A stretch of DNA of 64,000 nucleotides from assembly GCF_007829815.1 (NCBI RefSeq), contig NZ_VIWT01000008.1, positions 62,001 to 126,000 on the forward strand. The letters are read 5' to 3'. The position numbers were made by a program, and so were the translations under genes. Under the pieces are notes generated by a model that saw nothing but the letters and a program-made list of their open reading frames with translations, ran no database searches and was not told the origin of the DNA. Shown in pieces: positions 1-8,489 of this stretch. The DNA is from Kitasatospora viridis. Its GTDB lineage: Bacteria > Actinomycetota > Actinomycetes > Streptomycetales > Streptomycetaceae. Position 1 is the first letter of the stretch, and each line of letters starts with the position of its first letter.

Positions 1-1827
1 CAGCCGGGGGTAGGGGACCTGGGCTCCGAGCCGGATGTGCGCGCCCATGTACGCCCGCTCCGACGGGTGGGCGGACCTCGGCACCGGGAACACCCGGGCG
101 TTGAACCACTCGTCGCGGGCCTTGACGGCCGCCGACTCGTCCGGGACGAACGCGCTGGCGGAGATCGGGTTCAGGGCACCGGGCCAGCGCAGGTACTGGT
201 AGATCGACGACAGCTCGGGCCGGTCGCTTCCGGCGGTCGCGCGGGCCTGCCCGTAGGACTCCAGCATCTCCAGCGCGCCCCAGGCGCGATTGATCCACAA
301 CGCGCTGTGCGGTGAGTCCAGCTCGGCGATGCTGTCGGGCACCCGGTCCCCGAGCACCACGTACTCCAGCAGCTCGTGGCCCATTTCGAGGAACTCGTCC
401 CACGAGGCGGCCACCGGCCGGGCGGCGGGCACGGCCTCGTCGAAGGGGGCCTTCTGCAGGTCGGCGAGCTTGCGGCGCAGGAAGGCGATCTCCCGGACCT
501 GGTCGTCGCCTTCGGCTTCCAGCTCCACCACCCGCTGGTTGGCCGCGTCGCGGTCGCGTACGGCGGCCACCGCGACTTGCCGCAGCGCCGCCGTGTCCGG
601 GCGGGCCCGCAGCTCCTCGACCTCGGCCCTGGCCGCCGTCAGCTGGATCTTGGTGTCCTCAAGCTCCTCCAGGGTGCCGTTCAGCTCGCCGAGGATCTCC
701 TCCCGGCCTTCGGCGAGCATGGCGATCTCCTCCTGTGGAGAGGGCCCGGTGACCTCCTGGACGGTGATGCCCTCGGGCCCGACGTCGACGCGGGTGAGGG
801 AGCCGAACAGCTCGACCAGGTCCCCCAGCATGAAGCCGCTGCGCTCTTCCTCGTGCTCCTCGATGGTCTCGGCGATCCCGACGGTGTTGCGGACGTTGTT
901 CTCCACCCACTGGGTCATGTCGCACGGCATCTGGTGGTAGACCTGCAGACCCCGGGCGGCGCGGCCGGAGACGACATCGTCGTGGGTGAACATCACGTTC
1001 GAGGAGCGCAGGCCCTCACGCAGGGTGGGCAGGATGAACGCGCCACCGGGATGCAGGCGCATGTCGTACTGGTGGGCGAGGGCCTCGTTGAGCTGGTCGT
1101 ACTCAGGGCCGGAGACGGTCCACAGGACCGTGTTGCCGTGCATGGAGGGAGTGAAGTCCTCCACCAGGGCCTTCGCGTTGGTGGCCTTGACCAGGTCGTC
1201 GTCGTGGACGAAGACGGTGGTCGTGTCGGCGTACCTGCCCAACTCCTGCAGCTGGACCTGGAGGCTCTTGGTGTTCCCGAAGCTGCTCTTCGTCAGGCGG
1301 TTGATCTTCAGCATGCGCCCGCCGAGACCACCGTGGGCCCGGTCCCAGCCGACGTTCTTGTTCTCCGGCATCAGCCTGACCGCTGGGGAGAGCCAGTGGC
1401 TCTGCCAGGTCGGCTCGCCCGGGGCGTAGGCGACGATCGTCCAGGCGCCTCGCTTGTCCGCGCCCTTGGCCTTGCTCACTGGGAGGCCAGGCCCTGGGGA
1501 GAACGACTCGTCGGAGGCGCGGATGTCGGCGATGTTGCAGTGGCTGGTGTCGAGGACGGTGAGGGTGGCGTAGATCCGCACCGGGGTGGGGTCGTTCGTC
1601 CTGCGGGGCTCGGTCCACCGGGCGGCGAAGCCGTACCCGTTGGCCTTGCTGACGTCGGCGGCCCGGATGTCGAGCAGCTCGAACCTCGGCTCGGGGTGGT
1701 CCTCCTGCCGCTCGGCGTGGGTCAGGATCTCGTGGAGCTGCGCGGGTGCGTCGCGCAGCAGTCCCCTACCGAGCCAGGAGTTGAGAGGGCGGCAGCGGAT
1801 CGTCAGCGTCTTGGGCCGGATGGCCAT
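1..1827 (-). CDS. Unknown coiled-coil protein, C-terminus cut by window edge
   Basis: The minus-strand frame is open from an ATG at 1827 to the left edge, giving 609 visible residues without the end. GAGGAAG lies about 7 nt before the ATG, which fixes the start. Residues about 1-340 look globular. Residues about 350-470 are rich in Glu, Leu, Ala and Arg in heptad-like runs and probably form a coiled coil. The visible C-terminal part, with the motif MGAHIRLG, looks like a second folded domain. I recognise no enzyme motif. A TAAGCA-containing dyad lies about 80 nt upstream. Confidence 0.75.
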   Translation of the reverse strand, partial: MAIRPKTLTIRCRPLNSWLGRGLLRDAPAQLHEILTHAERQEDHPEPRFELLDIRAADVSKANGYGFAARWTEPRRTNDPTPVRIYATLTVLDTSHCNIADIRASDESFSPGPGLPVSKAKGADKRGAWTIVAYAPGEPTWQSHWLSPAVRLMPENKNVGWDRAHGGLGGRMLKINRLTKSSFGNTKSLQVQLQELGRYADTTTVFVHDDDLVKATNAKALVEDFTPSMHGNTVLWTVSGPEYDQLNEALAHQYDMRLHPGGAFILPTLREGLRSSNVMFTHDDVVSGRAARGLQVYHQMPCDMTQWVENNVRNTVGIAETIEEHEEERSGFMLGDLVELFGSLTRVDVGPEGITVQEVTGPSPQEEIAMLAEGREEILGELNGTLEELEDTKIQLTAARAEVEELRARPDTAALRQVAVAAVRDRDAANQRVVELEAEGDDQVREIAFLRRKLADLQKAPFDEAVPAARPVAASWDEFLEMGHELLEYVVLGDRVPDSIAELDSPHSALWINRAWGALEMLESYGQARATAGSDRPELSSIYQYLRWPGALNPISASAFVPDESAAVKARDEWFNARVFPVPRSAHPSERAYMGAHIRLGAQVPYPRL

Positions 1828-1904
1828 GCGGTACTTCCTCTGTACTTGGGGCGCGGCAGCGGTTCCATCATCGCGCGCGGCGCCGACATCGGTCGGTCGA
1901 GTCC

Positions 1905-1920
1905 TAGTTAAGCAACTGAG
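1905..1920. promoter_or_regulatory. AGTTAAGCAACT dyad upstream of the first gene
   Basis: The short inverted repeat AGTT-aagc-AACT sits between two minus-strand genes. Related sites with the same TAAGCA core occur at 12392 and 56517, each close to the start of a gene. It could be an operator, but the arms are short. Confidence 0.3.
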
Positions 1921-1924
1921 CAGG

Positions 1925-2308
1925 TCATCCGGTGCGACGTTCCCGGAACTGCCCAACTCCCCCGTGGAGTAGGGCTACCATCCTGCGCAACATTTTTCTA
2001 TAACAAGCCCAGGCGGCCTTCTTCCTCGGTCCGAACCGGCCTGGCTCCTGGGGGGTGGGGGCCGCCGCCGTTGGGGCTGGGCAGCAGTACGCGAGGGTCT
2101 CCAGGTCGAGCATCCGGTAGTCGCGGAACATGGCGAGGGCCTCGGGGGCGTTGGGCCAGCGGACGGTGCTGGTCCGGCCGTCGTCGGCCTGCACGGTGAC
2201 GTGGGCCTGGGCGTGGTCGATGGCGGTGACGGTGGTGCACAGGCCCAGCAGGCCCTGCTGCGGGGCGTGGTGGATGCGGTCGCCGACGGCCAGCGGCGGG
2301 TGGATCAC
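1925..2308 (-). CDS. Unknown 127-aa protein, possible SH3-like barrel
   Basis: The ATG at 2308 overlaps the stop of the upstream gene in an ATGA, so the two are probably translationally coupled. Residues 5-60 alternate short hydrophobic strands with a 'VGDRIHH' turn, as in small beta-barrel DNA- or RNA-binding domains. The C-terminus is basic (RKK, RRM). No named family is recognised. Confidence 0.55.
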   Translation of the reverse strand: MIHPPLAVGDRIHHAPQQGLLGLCTTVTAIDHAQAHVTVQADDGRTSTVRWPNAPEALAMFRDYRMLDLETLAYCCPAPTAAAPTPQEPGRFGPRKKAAWACYRKMLRRMVALLHGGVGQFRERRTG

Positions 2309-2790
2309 TTGTCGGTCCCGGGGTTGTAGGCGTTCTTGAGGCGGGGGTTCTCGGCGACCAGGTCGGAGGCGGTCAGGTGGAGCTGCTCGCTGGCGTAGTC
2401 GCGCTCGCTGGCCTTGCTGATCTGGTCGAAGTAGAGGGCGGCGGCGACCACCACGGTGTCGGTGAGCATCGCGTTCTGCGCCTCCAGGGTGGTCAGGCGT
2501 GGGGTGAGGGCCTTGACGACCGCCCTGGTGATGGCGGCGGCGCTGGCGGCCGGGGAACTGCTCAGGGCGGCGGTGACGACCTCGCTGACGACGGCTTCCA
2601 GGCCGGTGGGGTCGAGGCGGACGCGCTCGCGGGGCGGTTCGCCGACTCCGGCGCAGGCGGCGCCCATGAGCCAGGAGAGGTGGTACGGGTTCGGGGCTCC
2701 GTGGTGGCGGATCATCCCGGCCTTGGTGAGGTTCGCCTTCCGGCCGCAGCTGGCGCAGGTGCCTTGCGGTGGCAGCGTGGTGGGAGTCAT
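2305..2790 (-). CDS. Unknown zinc-ribbon-like 161-aa protein
   Basis: The start is set at the ATG at 2790, which has AGGA about 8 nt upstream; a longer frame upstream lacks a ribosome site. The N-terminus holds CASCGRK followed by a His pair and a later Cys, consistent with a small zinc site. The remainder is predicted helical. It overlaps the downstream 127-aa gene by 4 bp. Function unknown. Confidence 0.6.
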   Translation of the reverse strand: MTPTTLPPQGTCASCGRKANLTKAGMIRHHGAPNPYHLSWLMGAACAGVGEPPRERVRLDPTGLEAVVSEVVTAALSSSPAASAAAITRAVVKALTPRLTTLEAQNAMLTDTVVVAAALYFDQISKASERDYASEQLHLTASDLVAENPRLKNAYNPGTDK

Positions 2791-2871
2791 GGGGTGGGTC
2801 CTGTTTCGGCAGTTCAGGCGGCAGGCGGTGGCAGTATGTAGAAGGTTAGTCGCTGGTTGTGACAATCCGGG

Positions 2872-3039
2872 TCAGGGGTCGGGGTGGTCGGCTCCCCCGG
2901 TGACGGTCAGCGTGATCCAGGTGAAGATCCCGGCCGCCGCCGCGCTCGCCAGCGTGACCACGCCGAGGTGGAAGGCGCCTTCGGCGGCAGCGGCGACGGT
3001 GGTGGAGCAGGCCAGGGTGACGGGGGCGGTACGGCGCAC
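2872..3039 (-). CDS. Small hydrophobic protein, 55 aa
   Basis: A GTG at 3039, preceded by GGA, opens a 55-codon frame. The product has a basic start (MRRT), a long run of small and hydrophobic residues over positions 6-47 (AAAAEGAFHLGVVTLASAAA, then IFTWITLTV) and an acidic tail, as expected for one or two membrane helices. It lies 61 bp after the stop of the next upstream gene. Small membrane proteins of this kind occur among plasmid spread proteins, but I see no specific family match. Confidence 0.45.
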   Translation of the reverse strand: MRRTAPVTLACSTTVAAAAEGAFHLGVVTLASAAAAGIFTWITLTVTGGADHPDP

Positions 3040-3100
3040 ATCAGATCCACGGGAGTCGGTTCGGGCATGAAGTAGACGGAGGGCAGCGGGCCGGGGACGA

Positions 3101-3664
3101 TCACCGGCCCTGGCTCACCTTCCACTGGTGGAGGTCCGTGATGTGGCGCGGGAGGCCCTCGTGGCGGCGCCGCTCGGTGAGGACTTCGTCCATCAGCTCG
3201 GTCAGCTCGCCGATTCCGGCGGCGGTGCACAGCACCCGCTCGGCGCGGCTGGTGACGTCCGGGTCGATGACGGCGCGCTCGGTGGCGGCCCAGTCCAGGG
3301 CCCAGGACAGCAGCTGCGGTTCGAGCGTGAGGGCGGCGGTGAGCGGGGTGCGGCGCTGGACGACGCGGTTGTCCAGGTCCAGCACCTCCAGCACGCGGCC
3401 GGTCAGGCGGACCTTCTGGTAGATCGCGGCCACCCCGGTGTGCTGGTAGTTGCTGTAGGACTCCCACAGCTCGGTCAGCCAGGTGTTGACGCCGAGGATG
3501 TCGGCGAGCAGCGGGTGGATCTGCTCGTGGGCGTGGCGGTTGTTGCGGAGGTCGGAGATCGCGGCGACCAGGACGGTGCGGTTGCGCTGCTGCAGGGTCA
3601 GTCCGTAGAGGACGGCCGGGGGCGTGGGGCCGGTGCTGTTGGTGGAGATGGTGGCGATGGTCAT
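3101..3664 (-). CDS. Unknown helical protein, 187 aa
   Basis: The chosen start is the ATG at 3664, 14 bp after the upstream stop; a longer version from 3712 would overlap that gene. The product is largely helical, with a Gln/Leu/Glu-rich centre and an Arg-rich C-terminus (TERRRHEGL). No motif is recognised. It is probably cotranscribed with the two genes upstream. Confidence 0.6.
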   Translation of the reverse strand: MTIATISTNSTGPTPPAVLYGLTLQQRNRTVLVAAISDLRNNRHAHEQIHPLLADILGVNTWLTELWESYSNYQHTGVAAIYQKVRLTGRVLEVLDLDNRVVQRRTPLTAALTLEPQLLSWALDWAATERAVIDPDVTSRAERVLCTAAGIGELTELMDEVLTERRRHEGLPRHITDLHQWKVSQGR

Positions 3665-3678
3665 CGTGGCTCGCTTCG

Positions 3679-4047
3679 TCAGGCGTTGCGGACGCGCCAG
3701 TAGGTCCGGCACCGGGAGCAGCGGTAGGTGGTCCAGCGCTTGTCGTCCGGGTGGGTGCCGTGGTTCCAGGTGCGGCGGTGGTCGGTGGGCCGGGCGCAGG
3801 CGCGGCCGGTGAAGCCGGGGCGGCCGAGGGTGGTGGTCCTCGGCGGGTGGATGCGGCGGTTGTAGGCGTGGACGGCCGACAGGAGCAGGCGCGGGGCGCG
3901 CAGTCCGTCGACGGGGACGACCGGGAGCGTCTGGTACTCCACGAGGAGGCGGACCTGGTCCTCGGTCTTGCCGAGGAGAGCGGCGGCGTCGTGGAGGGAG
4001 CAGGTGCTGAAGTCGACCGGGACGGCTGTCTTCTTGCTGCTGCTCAT
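3679..4047 (-). CDS. Unknown protein with HTH-like N-terminus and zinc-knuckle end
   Basis: 122 aa, coupled by an ATGA overlap to the gene upstream. Residues 15-60 (LHDAAALLGKTEDQVRLLVE, then a Pro turn) resemble a small helix-turn-helix of the excisionase/MerR kind. The C-terminal TYRCSRCRTYWR contains a CxxC and aromatics typical of a zinc knuckle. Possibly a DNA-binding accessory protein; target unknown. Confidence 0.55.
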   Translation of the reverse strand: MSSSKKTAVPVDFSTCSLHDAAALLGKTEDQVRLLVEYQTLPVVPVDGLRAPRLLLSAVHAYNRRIHPPRTTTLGRPGFTGRACARPTDHRRTWNHGTHPDDKRWTTYRCSRCRTYWRVRNA

Positions 4048-4589
4048 CGGGGCTGGCGGGCCTCGGAGTTGAGCATCAGGGCGGCGATGAGGGCGCGCAT
4101 GCCGTGCACGGTGAAGGTCTTCTTCTCGCCGAGGTCGCCGGGGACGCCCGCCTCCAGGAAGCCGTCGACGATGCTCCGGTAGTCCGGCAGCTCGGGTTCG
4201 CCGACCAGCCTGGTGTAGTCCGGGCCTTCCAGGCGGGCGGCGACGACGTCGGCGGCGCGGGTGAGCGGCCGGGCGTAGAGCAGCGGTTCCTCCGGCTCCC
4301 AGCCGGAGACCAGCAGCACCGTGGCGGCGCCGTCGTGGGTGGCCCAGACGGCGCGCAGCTTGTCGGTGCGGGAGGACTTCACCAGCAGGGCCGGGTGGAG
4401 GTTCTCGGCGTCGATGCTCGCGGGCGAGATCGGGACGATGCCCAGGGCGGCGAGGGCGGCCTTCAGGGCCTTGAGGCGGTCGCGGGTGCTGACGAGGTAC
4501 GGCGCCGGAGCGAGGAAGGGAAGGGTGGTCTCGTACTCAGCTGCGGCGAGTTCGTACCACCCGGGCGTGGCAGTGCCCGAGGACGGCAT
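4044..4589 (-). CDS. Unknown 181-aa protein
   Basis: The ATG at 4589 has AGGAG about 7 nt upstream. The protein is mixed alpha/beta (LRAVWATHDGAATVLLVSGW) with no catalytic motif I can name. It heads a three-gene run (4589 down to 3101) with a stop-start overlap and a 14-bp gap, and follows a terminator-like hairpin. Confidence 0.6.
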   Translation of the reverse strand: MPSSGTATPGWYELAAAEYETTLPFLAPAPYLVSTRDRLKALKAALAALGIVPISPASIDAENLHPALLVKSSRTDKLRAVWATHDGAATVLLVSGWEPEEPLLYARPLTRAADVVAARLEGPDYTRLVGEPELPDYRSIVDGFLEAGVPGDLGEKKTFTVHGMRALIAALMLNSEARQPR

Positions 4590-4690
4590 GGCGGATTCTC
4601 CTGGCAGGAGGAGTGGTGGAGCATTGGCAGGTCCGGCCAGCCTACATGCCGTCTTCGCAGGCCGTCGAGGTCTGAAACGATCTCACGACA

Positions 4691-4730
4691 GCGCTGCTGG
4701 CCCCGGTCGTCGCTCCAGGGCCAGCAGCGC
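4691..4730 (-). terminator. Hairpin terminator after the gene at 4739
   Basis: Two perfectly complementary 13-nt arms (GCGCTGCTGGCCC and its complement) with a 14-nt loop, 8 bp past the stop of the minus-strand gene. There is no U-tract, as is usual in Streptomyces. Confidence 0.6.
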
Positions 4731-4738
4731 CAAGCATG

Positions 4739-5734
4739 TCAGAACGCGGGTTCGGCCGGGCTGTCCTGGTTGAACAACCACGCCTCTTCGTCCTGGACAC
4801 AGGTGTCCTCCGGGGAGGGCTCCTGCTCCTCCTCCTGGTCGGCGCCCGCCAGACCGGGGAACAGCTTGGCCACGTGCCGGGCCACCGCGAGGCCGGAGCC
4901 TGCTCCCCGCAGACCGGACGGCGGCTGGTGGCCCAGCTGCCCGGCGGCATCGGTGTAGACCGGCTCCGGGAGCTTCACGTCGAGGTCGAACGAGTCGATC
5001 TCGTCGTCGACCACCTGCTGCGCCTGCAGCAGCTGCCCGTTGGCGTCCCAGGTCACGCGGACCAGCTCACCGGTGACGACCAGCCATCCGATCATGCGGA
5101 CCGCGAGGAGCTGCGGAACCTGGTGGGGGCGAAGACCACGGTCGACCCGGGCCTGCTGCAGCGTCGGGATCAGGTCGCCCGCCAGTTCCGACAGCCGGTG
5201 GATGCCCGATGCGGATTCGAGGTACGCGCGCACGCTGGGGCGGGCGTTGGGGAGGTTGTAGAACATGACGCCGACGCCGTGGTCGAGGAGGATGCGCTGC
5301 AGCGGCTCCTCGCCGCCTTCGGTGACGTACTTGGCCAGGACCGCGCCCTCCTCGGCGGCCACCTTCTCCGGTGAGGGCGAGGCTTCGGGCGTGGGCCTCG
5401 GGGGCACCAGCGCTGCCGTGGCCTCCACGGAGCCCACCTCGGGGCGCTTCGGCCATGCGAGGCGCAGCCGCTGCTCCTCGGCGTGAAGGGCCCGCTCCAG
5501 TTCTTCGGTTTCCACGGACTGCCGCCAGACCGTCAGCGTGCCGCCCTGCGGGTACGCGTACTCCATGGCCTTGGCCGGTGCCGAGCGGTGCTCCGGGTCG
5601 CCGGGATGGTCCTCGGACAGCCACTGGGGCGCGGCGTCATCGGGCAGGAGGCAGGAGGCGGCGTTCCGGGCGTCGACCAGGGACAGTTCCAGATTGGGTG
5701 TCCCGTCCGGCAGGACGAGCGTGTAGACGAACAC
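4739..5734 (-). CDS. Unknown 331-aa protein with acidic tail
   Basis: A GTG at 5734 with GGAG 8 nt upstream is preferred to a TTG 12 nt earlier. Residues 1-95 form a strand-rich domain. Residues about 110-135 are a Pro/Glu linker. The middle is helical, and the last 45 residues are Glu- and Asp-rich (ADQEEEQEP). It is probably cytoplasmic and follows the 108-aa gene by 25 bp. No family recognised. Confidence 0.6.
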   Translation of the reverse strand: MFVYTLVLPDGTPNLELSLVDARNAASCLLPDDAAPQWLSEDHPGDPEHRSAPAKAMEYAYPQGGTLTVWRQSVETEELERALHAEEQRLRLAWPKRPEVGSVEATAALVPPRPTPEASPSPEKVAAEEGAVLAKYVTEGGEEPLQRILLDHGVGVMFYNLPNARPSVRAYLESASGIHRLSELAGDLIPTLQQARVDRGLRPHQVPQLLAVRMIGWLVVTGELVRVTWDANGQLLQAQQVVDDEIDSFDLDVKLPEPVYTDAAGQLGHQPPSGLRGAGSGLAVARHVAKLFPGLAGADQEEEQEPSPEDTCVQDEEAWLFNQDSPAEPAF

Positions 5735-5759
5735 GGTGTACTCCAAAGGGGGCGGCAGG

Positions 5760-6086
5760 TCAGGCAGTGAGGGCCTGGGCGGAAGGCGGCGGTGAGGTGA
5801 TGCTGAGGTGGGGCAGCTGGTTCATGCCGAGTGCGATGTCCACCGTCAGTCCCGCTTTCTCCAGCACCTGGGCGCAGGTCTCGGTGATGTTGAAGACGAG
5901 CCGGGCGTTGGGCGGAAGGCTGGTGGCGACGTAGGTGACCCGGACGGTGCCGTCGGACAGGTCCTCGACCAAGTACCCGGCGTGGGTGACGACTCCGGTC
6001 CTGGAGAGGGAGGCGGCCACCAACCCGGCGTCCCGCAGTGCGTCCGCGCTGCGCTGGGCGAGGCCGGAGAGGGAACGCCGGGTCAT
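5760..6086 (-). CDS. Unknown 108-aa protein
   Basis: The ATG at 6086 overlaps the upstream stop as ATGA. The N-terminus is a helix (LAQRSADALRDAGL) followed by strands (VTHAGYLVEDLSDGTVRVTY), a helix-plus-sheet arrangement seen in small conditioned-gene products on actinomycete plasmids. No motif identified. Confidence 0.55.
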   Translation of the reverse strand: MTRRSLSGLAQRSADALRDAGLVAASLSRTGVVTHAGYLVEDLSDGTVRVTYVATSLPPNARLVFNITETCAQVLEKAGLTVDIALGMNQLPHLSITSPPPSAQALTA

Positions 6087-6535
6087 CTGGCACCGTCCAG
6101 CAGCCACGGCGGGACGGTCAGGGGCAGCTCGGCGATCTGGGCGGTGGCGATCCAGAACTGCCCGGACTCCGCCAGGCTGGCCAGACGGGCGGACCCGGTC
6201 ACTCCGGGCTCGTCCTGGTCCAGCAGCGCCTTGATCCCCAGCTCGAACTCTTCCTCGCGCTGTTCCCGGACGGCGGCCACCAGCTCCTCGTCGGTCAGTT
6301 CGTCCAGGTGGCGTACGCCCGCGTGCTTCCTGACCCGGCGCCAGATCGCTTCCCTCTCCTGCGCGCGGACGTAGGTGCCGACCTGGCCGTGGGGGGCGTG
6401 CTTGCGCAGGATCAGCAGGGAGTTGAACCTGCGGCGCTCGCTCTCGTAGTCCTCGCCGTGCCGCTCGGCGCTGGCCCGTATCCGCTGGGCGGCAAAGGCG
6501 ACCTGCTGTGCGGTGCGGACGGTGGAGTCGGACAA
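6083..6535 (-). CDS. Unknown charged helical protein, about 150 aa
   Basis: The frame stays open to 6793, but codon quality falls off upstream. A TTG at 6535 preceded by GGGAGAAGCG is the best start. The product is almost wholly helical and charged (REQREEEFELGIKALLDQD) and probably forms coiled coils. It is divergent from the membrane-protein gene at 6748, with a conserved element between them. Confidence 0.5.
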   Translation of the reverse strand: MSDSTVRTAQQVAFAAQRIRASAERHGEDYESERRRFNSLLILRKHAPHGQVGTYVRAQEREAIWRRVRKHAGVRHLDELTDEELVAAVREQREEEFELGIKALLDQDEPGVTGSARLASLAESGQFWIATAQIAELPLTVPPWLLDGAR

Positions 6536-6633
6536 CGCTTCTCCCAGGTCAAAGAGCTGAGCTGCACGAGCACGGCGTGCGGAGTGACGTCCCGTCAGGG
6601 CATGCGCCAAAGAGCGCAGATGACAGACCGGGT

Positions 6634-6659
6634 GATCCGCACAATGCAATAATGTCAGC
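6634..6659. promoter_or_regulatory. Conserved 26-bp intergenic element, copy 1 of 2
   Basis: GATCCGC, four or five variable bases, then TGCAATAATGTCAGC. A close match (GATCCGC...TGCAACAATGTCAGC) lies at 33751 in front of the XRE regulator. Both copies sit between divergent genes, which suggests a shared promoter or operator. Confidence 0.4.
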
Positions 6660-6747
6660 CTCTTGCGGGCGCTGCACAGGAACTGGCCAAAACCGAACGA
6701 GCCGATCCTGTGGCCCCCCACCAACAACCGCCGGAGAGCACCGCTGC

Positions 6748-7041
6748 ATGACCAAGAACCAGCCACCACCCCGACCCGACAACACCACCCCATCGAGTGA
6801 ACGCCGCCGGACCCTCACCCTCTATCTCTCGCTCATCGCCCTGGCCATCCTCGCCACCGGCGCGGTCTTCGTCTTCCTCTCCCCCGAGAAGCACACCCCC
6901 GCCGCAGCCGCGCTGTACGTCCTCACCGTCGGCGTCTGCGTGATCGTCATCATCGCGGTTCCCGACCTCCTGGCCTCCCGGGAGCGCCAGGACCGCACCC
7001 TCCCCCCGCCCAGGCCCTCCAAGGGCCGTACCGAGAAATGA
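6748..7041 (+). CDS. Small membrane protein with two helices, 97 aa
   Basis: The ATG at 6748 is preceded by GGAGAG. After a Pro- and Arg-rich cytoplasmic start there are two hydrophobic segments at about residues 24-44 (LYLSLIALAILATGAVFVFL) and 54-75 (ALYVLTVGVCVIVIIAV), then a basic, Pro-rich tail. This is an integral membrane protein of unknown role. A strong hairpin follows immediately. Confidence 0.65.
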   Translation: MTKNQPPPRPDNTTPSSERRRTLTLYLSLIALAILATGAVFVFLSPEKHTPAAAALYVLTVGVCVIVIIAVPDLLASRERQDRTLPPPRPSKGRTEK

Positions 7042-7042
7042 A

Positions 7043-7078
7043 CGGTGCCCCGGCCGGGCGGACTCGGCCGGGGCACCG
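7043..7078. terminator. Bidirectional hairpin terminator
   Basis: 14-bp perfect stem (CGGTGCCCCGGCCG) with an 8-nt loop between two convergent genes ending at 7041 (+) and 7090 (-). Confidence 0.75.
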
Positions 7079-7089
7079 CGTGTTCATGA

Positions 7090-7521
7090 TCAGTAGACCG
7101 GGCAGGACGGGCAGAACGCGGCGCTGACGGCGAGCGGGCCCAGGAAGATCGTGCGGCTGCGCCCACCGGTCTCCCGCAGCGACTTCTTGCAGGAGTAGCA
7201 CTTGCGGGCCGTGATCGACAGGCGCTTGACGTCGCAGGGGACGCAGGCGACGGTGTCGGGCATCTCGGCCCAGGCGACGAGCGGCACGGTGAGTTCGCCG
7301 TTGCTCGGGAAGTGCGGGCAGTAGTAGCGCTTCTTGCGCGGATTGCTGTGCGTGGCGAGGACGTTCCGGAACCAGTCGGGCCGCTCCTCCGGGCGGATCG
7401 TGGACTCGATCGCCTCTCCCCCGGCAAGCTCCCCGAGCACTTCGACGTGCTCCTGGATGTCACGGACGGCGGCCTGCTCCTGGTCGGAGACAGCGATCTC
7501 TGAGGGGTGTCGCTTCATCAT
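7090..7521 (-). CDS. Zinc-binding protein with several CxxC motifs
   Basis: About 143 aa from an ATG-ATG pair at 7521/7518. The C-terminal half has YYCPHF, CVPC, CYSCKK and CPSC, enough cysteines for two zinc sites. The N-terminal half is helical. A good promoter (TTGCGC, 17 bp, TACATT) lies just upstream. Possibly a small nucleic-acid-binding protein, unassigned. Confidence 0.6.
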   Translation of the reverse strand: MMKRHPSEIAVSDQEQAAVRDIQEHVEVLGELAGGEAIESTIRPEERPDWFRNVLATHSNPRKKRYYCPHFPSNGELTVPLVAWAEMPDTVACVPCDVKRLSITARKCYSCKKSLRETGGRSRTIFLGPLAVSAAFCPSCPVY

Positions 7522-7549
7522 GCGAAAGACGCTATTCCCCCAACTACCA

Positions 7550-7578
7550 AATGTAGAGCCAAAGTTGGGCCCGCGCAA
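7550..7578 (-). promoter_or_regulatory. Promoter of the CxxC protein
   Basis: Read on the minus strand: -35 TTGCGC, 17-bp spacer, -10 TACATT, about 29 nt before the ATG. It lacks the arms of the family A operators. Confidence 0.5.
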
Positions 7579-7691
7579 TTTCCCGTCTCCAACCGGCCCA
7601 TTGTGTCCGAAACCCCGGCCTCCGGCTGGCCAGATGCCGCCGGTGCCGGGGTTTCAGGTCGCTCCTGCGTACGACTTCTCGCTCCGATGTT

Positions 7692-8489
7692 CTACTGGCG
7701 GCGGTACGCGGCGAGACGGCAGCGGATACCCCACCAGTTGACGTGCGCGGGGGACGCCGACACCTCCACCCACTCCTCGTCCAGCAGCTCGTAGAACCCG
7801 TCATCGGCGTTCGCCCCGCCCCAGCCCTCCCCCGCGTACAGCAGCAGGTCGCCCTGGTACACCGACAGGGCGTGGCGGGCGTGCTCGCCCTGGTGGGGCG
7901 GCCAGACCATCAGCAGCACACGGTCCGGGTGCGCGGCAGCAGCCTCGGCGCCCTCGACCAGCACCGTGGTGTACGGACCGCCGGAGCACCACCGGTTCTC
8001 CCAGCCGGGCGGCAGCGGGTCGTAGGCGGCGACGTCCACCCCGGCCTGCTCCAGCTGCCACGCCCAGTACCCCGTACCGGCGCCGACCTCGACCACGGCC
8101 CGGCCGCCGAGCTGCTCCACCATCCAGGTGATGTCGCCAGGGGACGGGATCGACCAGGCGTACTGCGTGCACAGCTGCTGCCGGGAGGCACCGAGGAGCG
8201 CGAGGCGCATGCTCAGCTCCGGCGCGAAGTACATCGGCTCCATTTGCACCTCGGGCATCGTCCCGAAGACCGGCGGCGTCGACGGCATCCACCGCACCAC
8301 CTCCCAGTACGGGTTCTGCACCCCGTCAGGAACGAGCTGGTCGTGCGGGCCGCCCGCGAGCGGCGCAGCGCCCTCCGAGAAGAAGAACGGCTTCTCCGGC
8401 AGCTCCGGGTTCTTCCAGGCGGCCTGCAGCGCTTCCACGGCCCGCGCGGGGTCGATCAGCGGGCCGTGCCCCTCAAGGATGTCGGTCAT
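7692..8489 (-). CDS. SAM-dependent methyltransferase-like protein
   Basis: 265 aa. Residues 132-142 (VVEVGAGTGYW) match motif I of class I methyltransferases, an acidic strand end follows (AAYDPLPP at about 155), and LLMVWPPHQ at 192-200 sits where the catalytic motif IV of Rossmann methyltransferases is expected. The first 110 residues are an extra N-terminal region. The substrate cannot be inferred. The ATG overlaps the upstream stop (ATGA), placing it last in a five-gene run from 10375. Confidence 0.6.
   Translation of the reverse strand: MTDILEGHGPLIDPARAVEALQAAWKNPELPEKPFFFSEGAAPLAGGPHDQLVPDGVQNPYWEVVRWMPSTPPVFGTMPEVQMEPMYFAPELSMRLALLGASRQQLCTQYAWSIPSPGDITWMVEQLGGRAVVEVGAGTGYWAWQLEQAGVDVAAYDPLPPGWENRWCSGGPYTTVLVEGAEAAAAHPDRVLLMVWPPHQGEHARHALSVYQGDLLLYAGEGWGGANADDGFYELLDEEWVEVSASPAHVNWWGIRCRLAAYRRQ

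Noticed and set aside
376-1911. Long plus-strand frame (511 codons) at the left edge
   Set aside because: It mirrors the minus-strand gene 1-1827, is Gly/Val/Asp-repetitive in the way of shadow frames in GC-rich DNA, and has no ribosome site.
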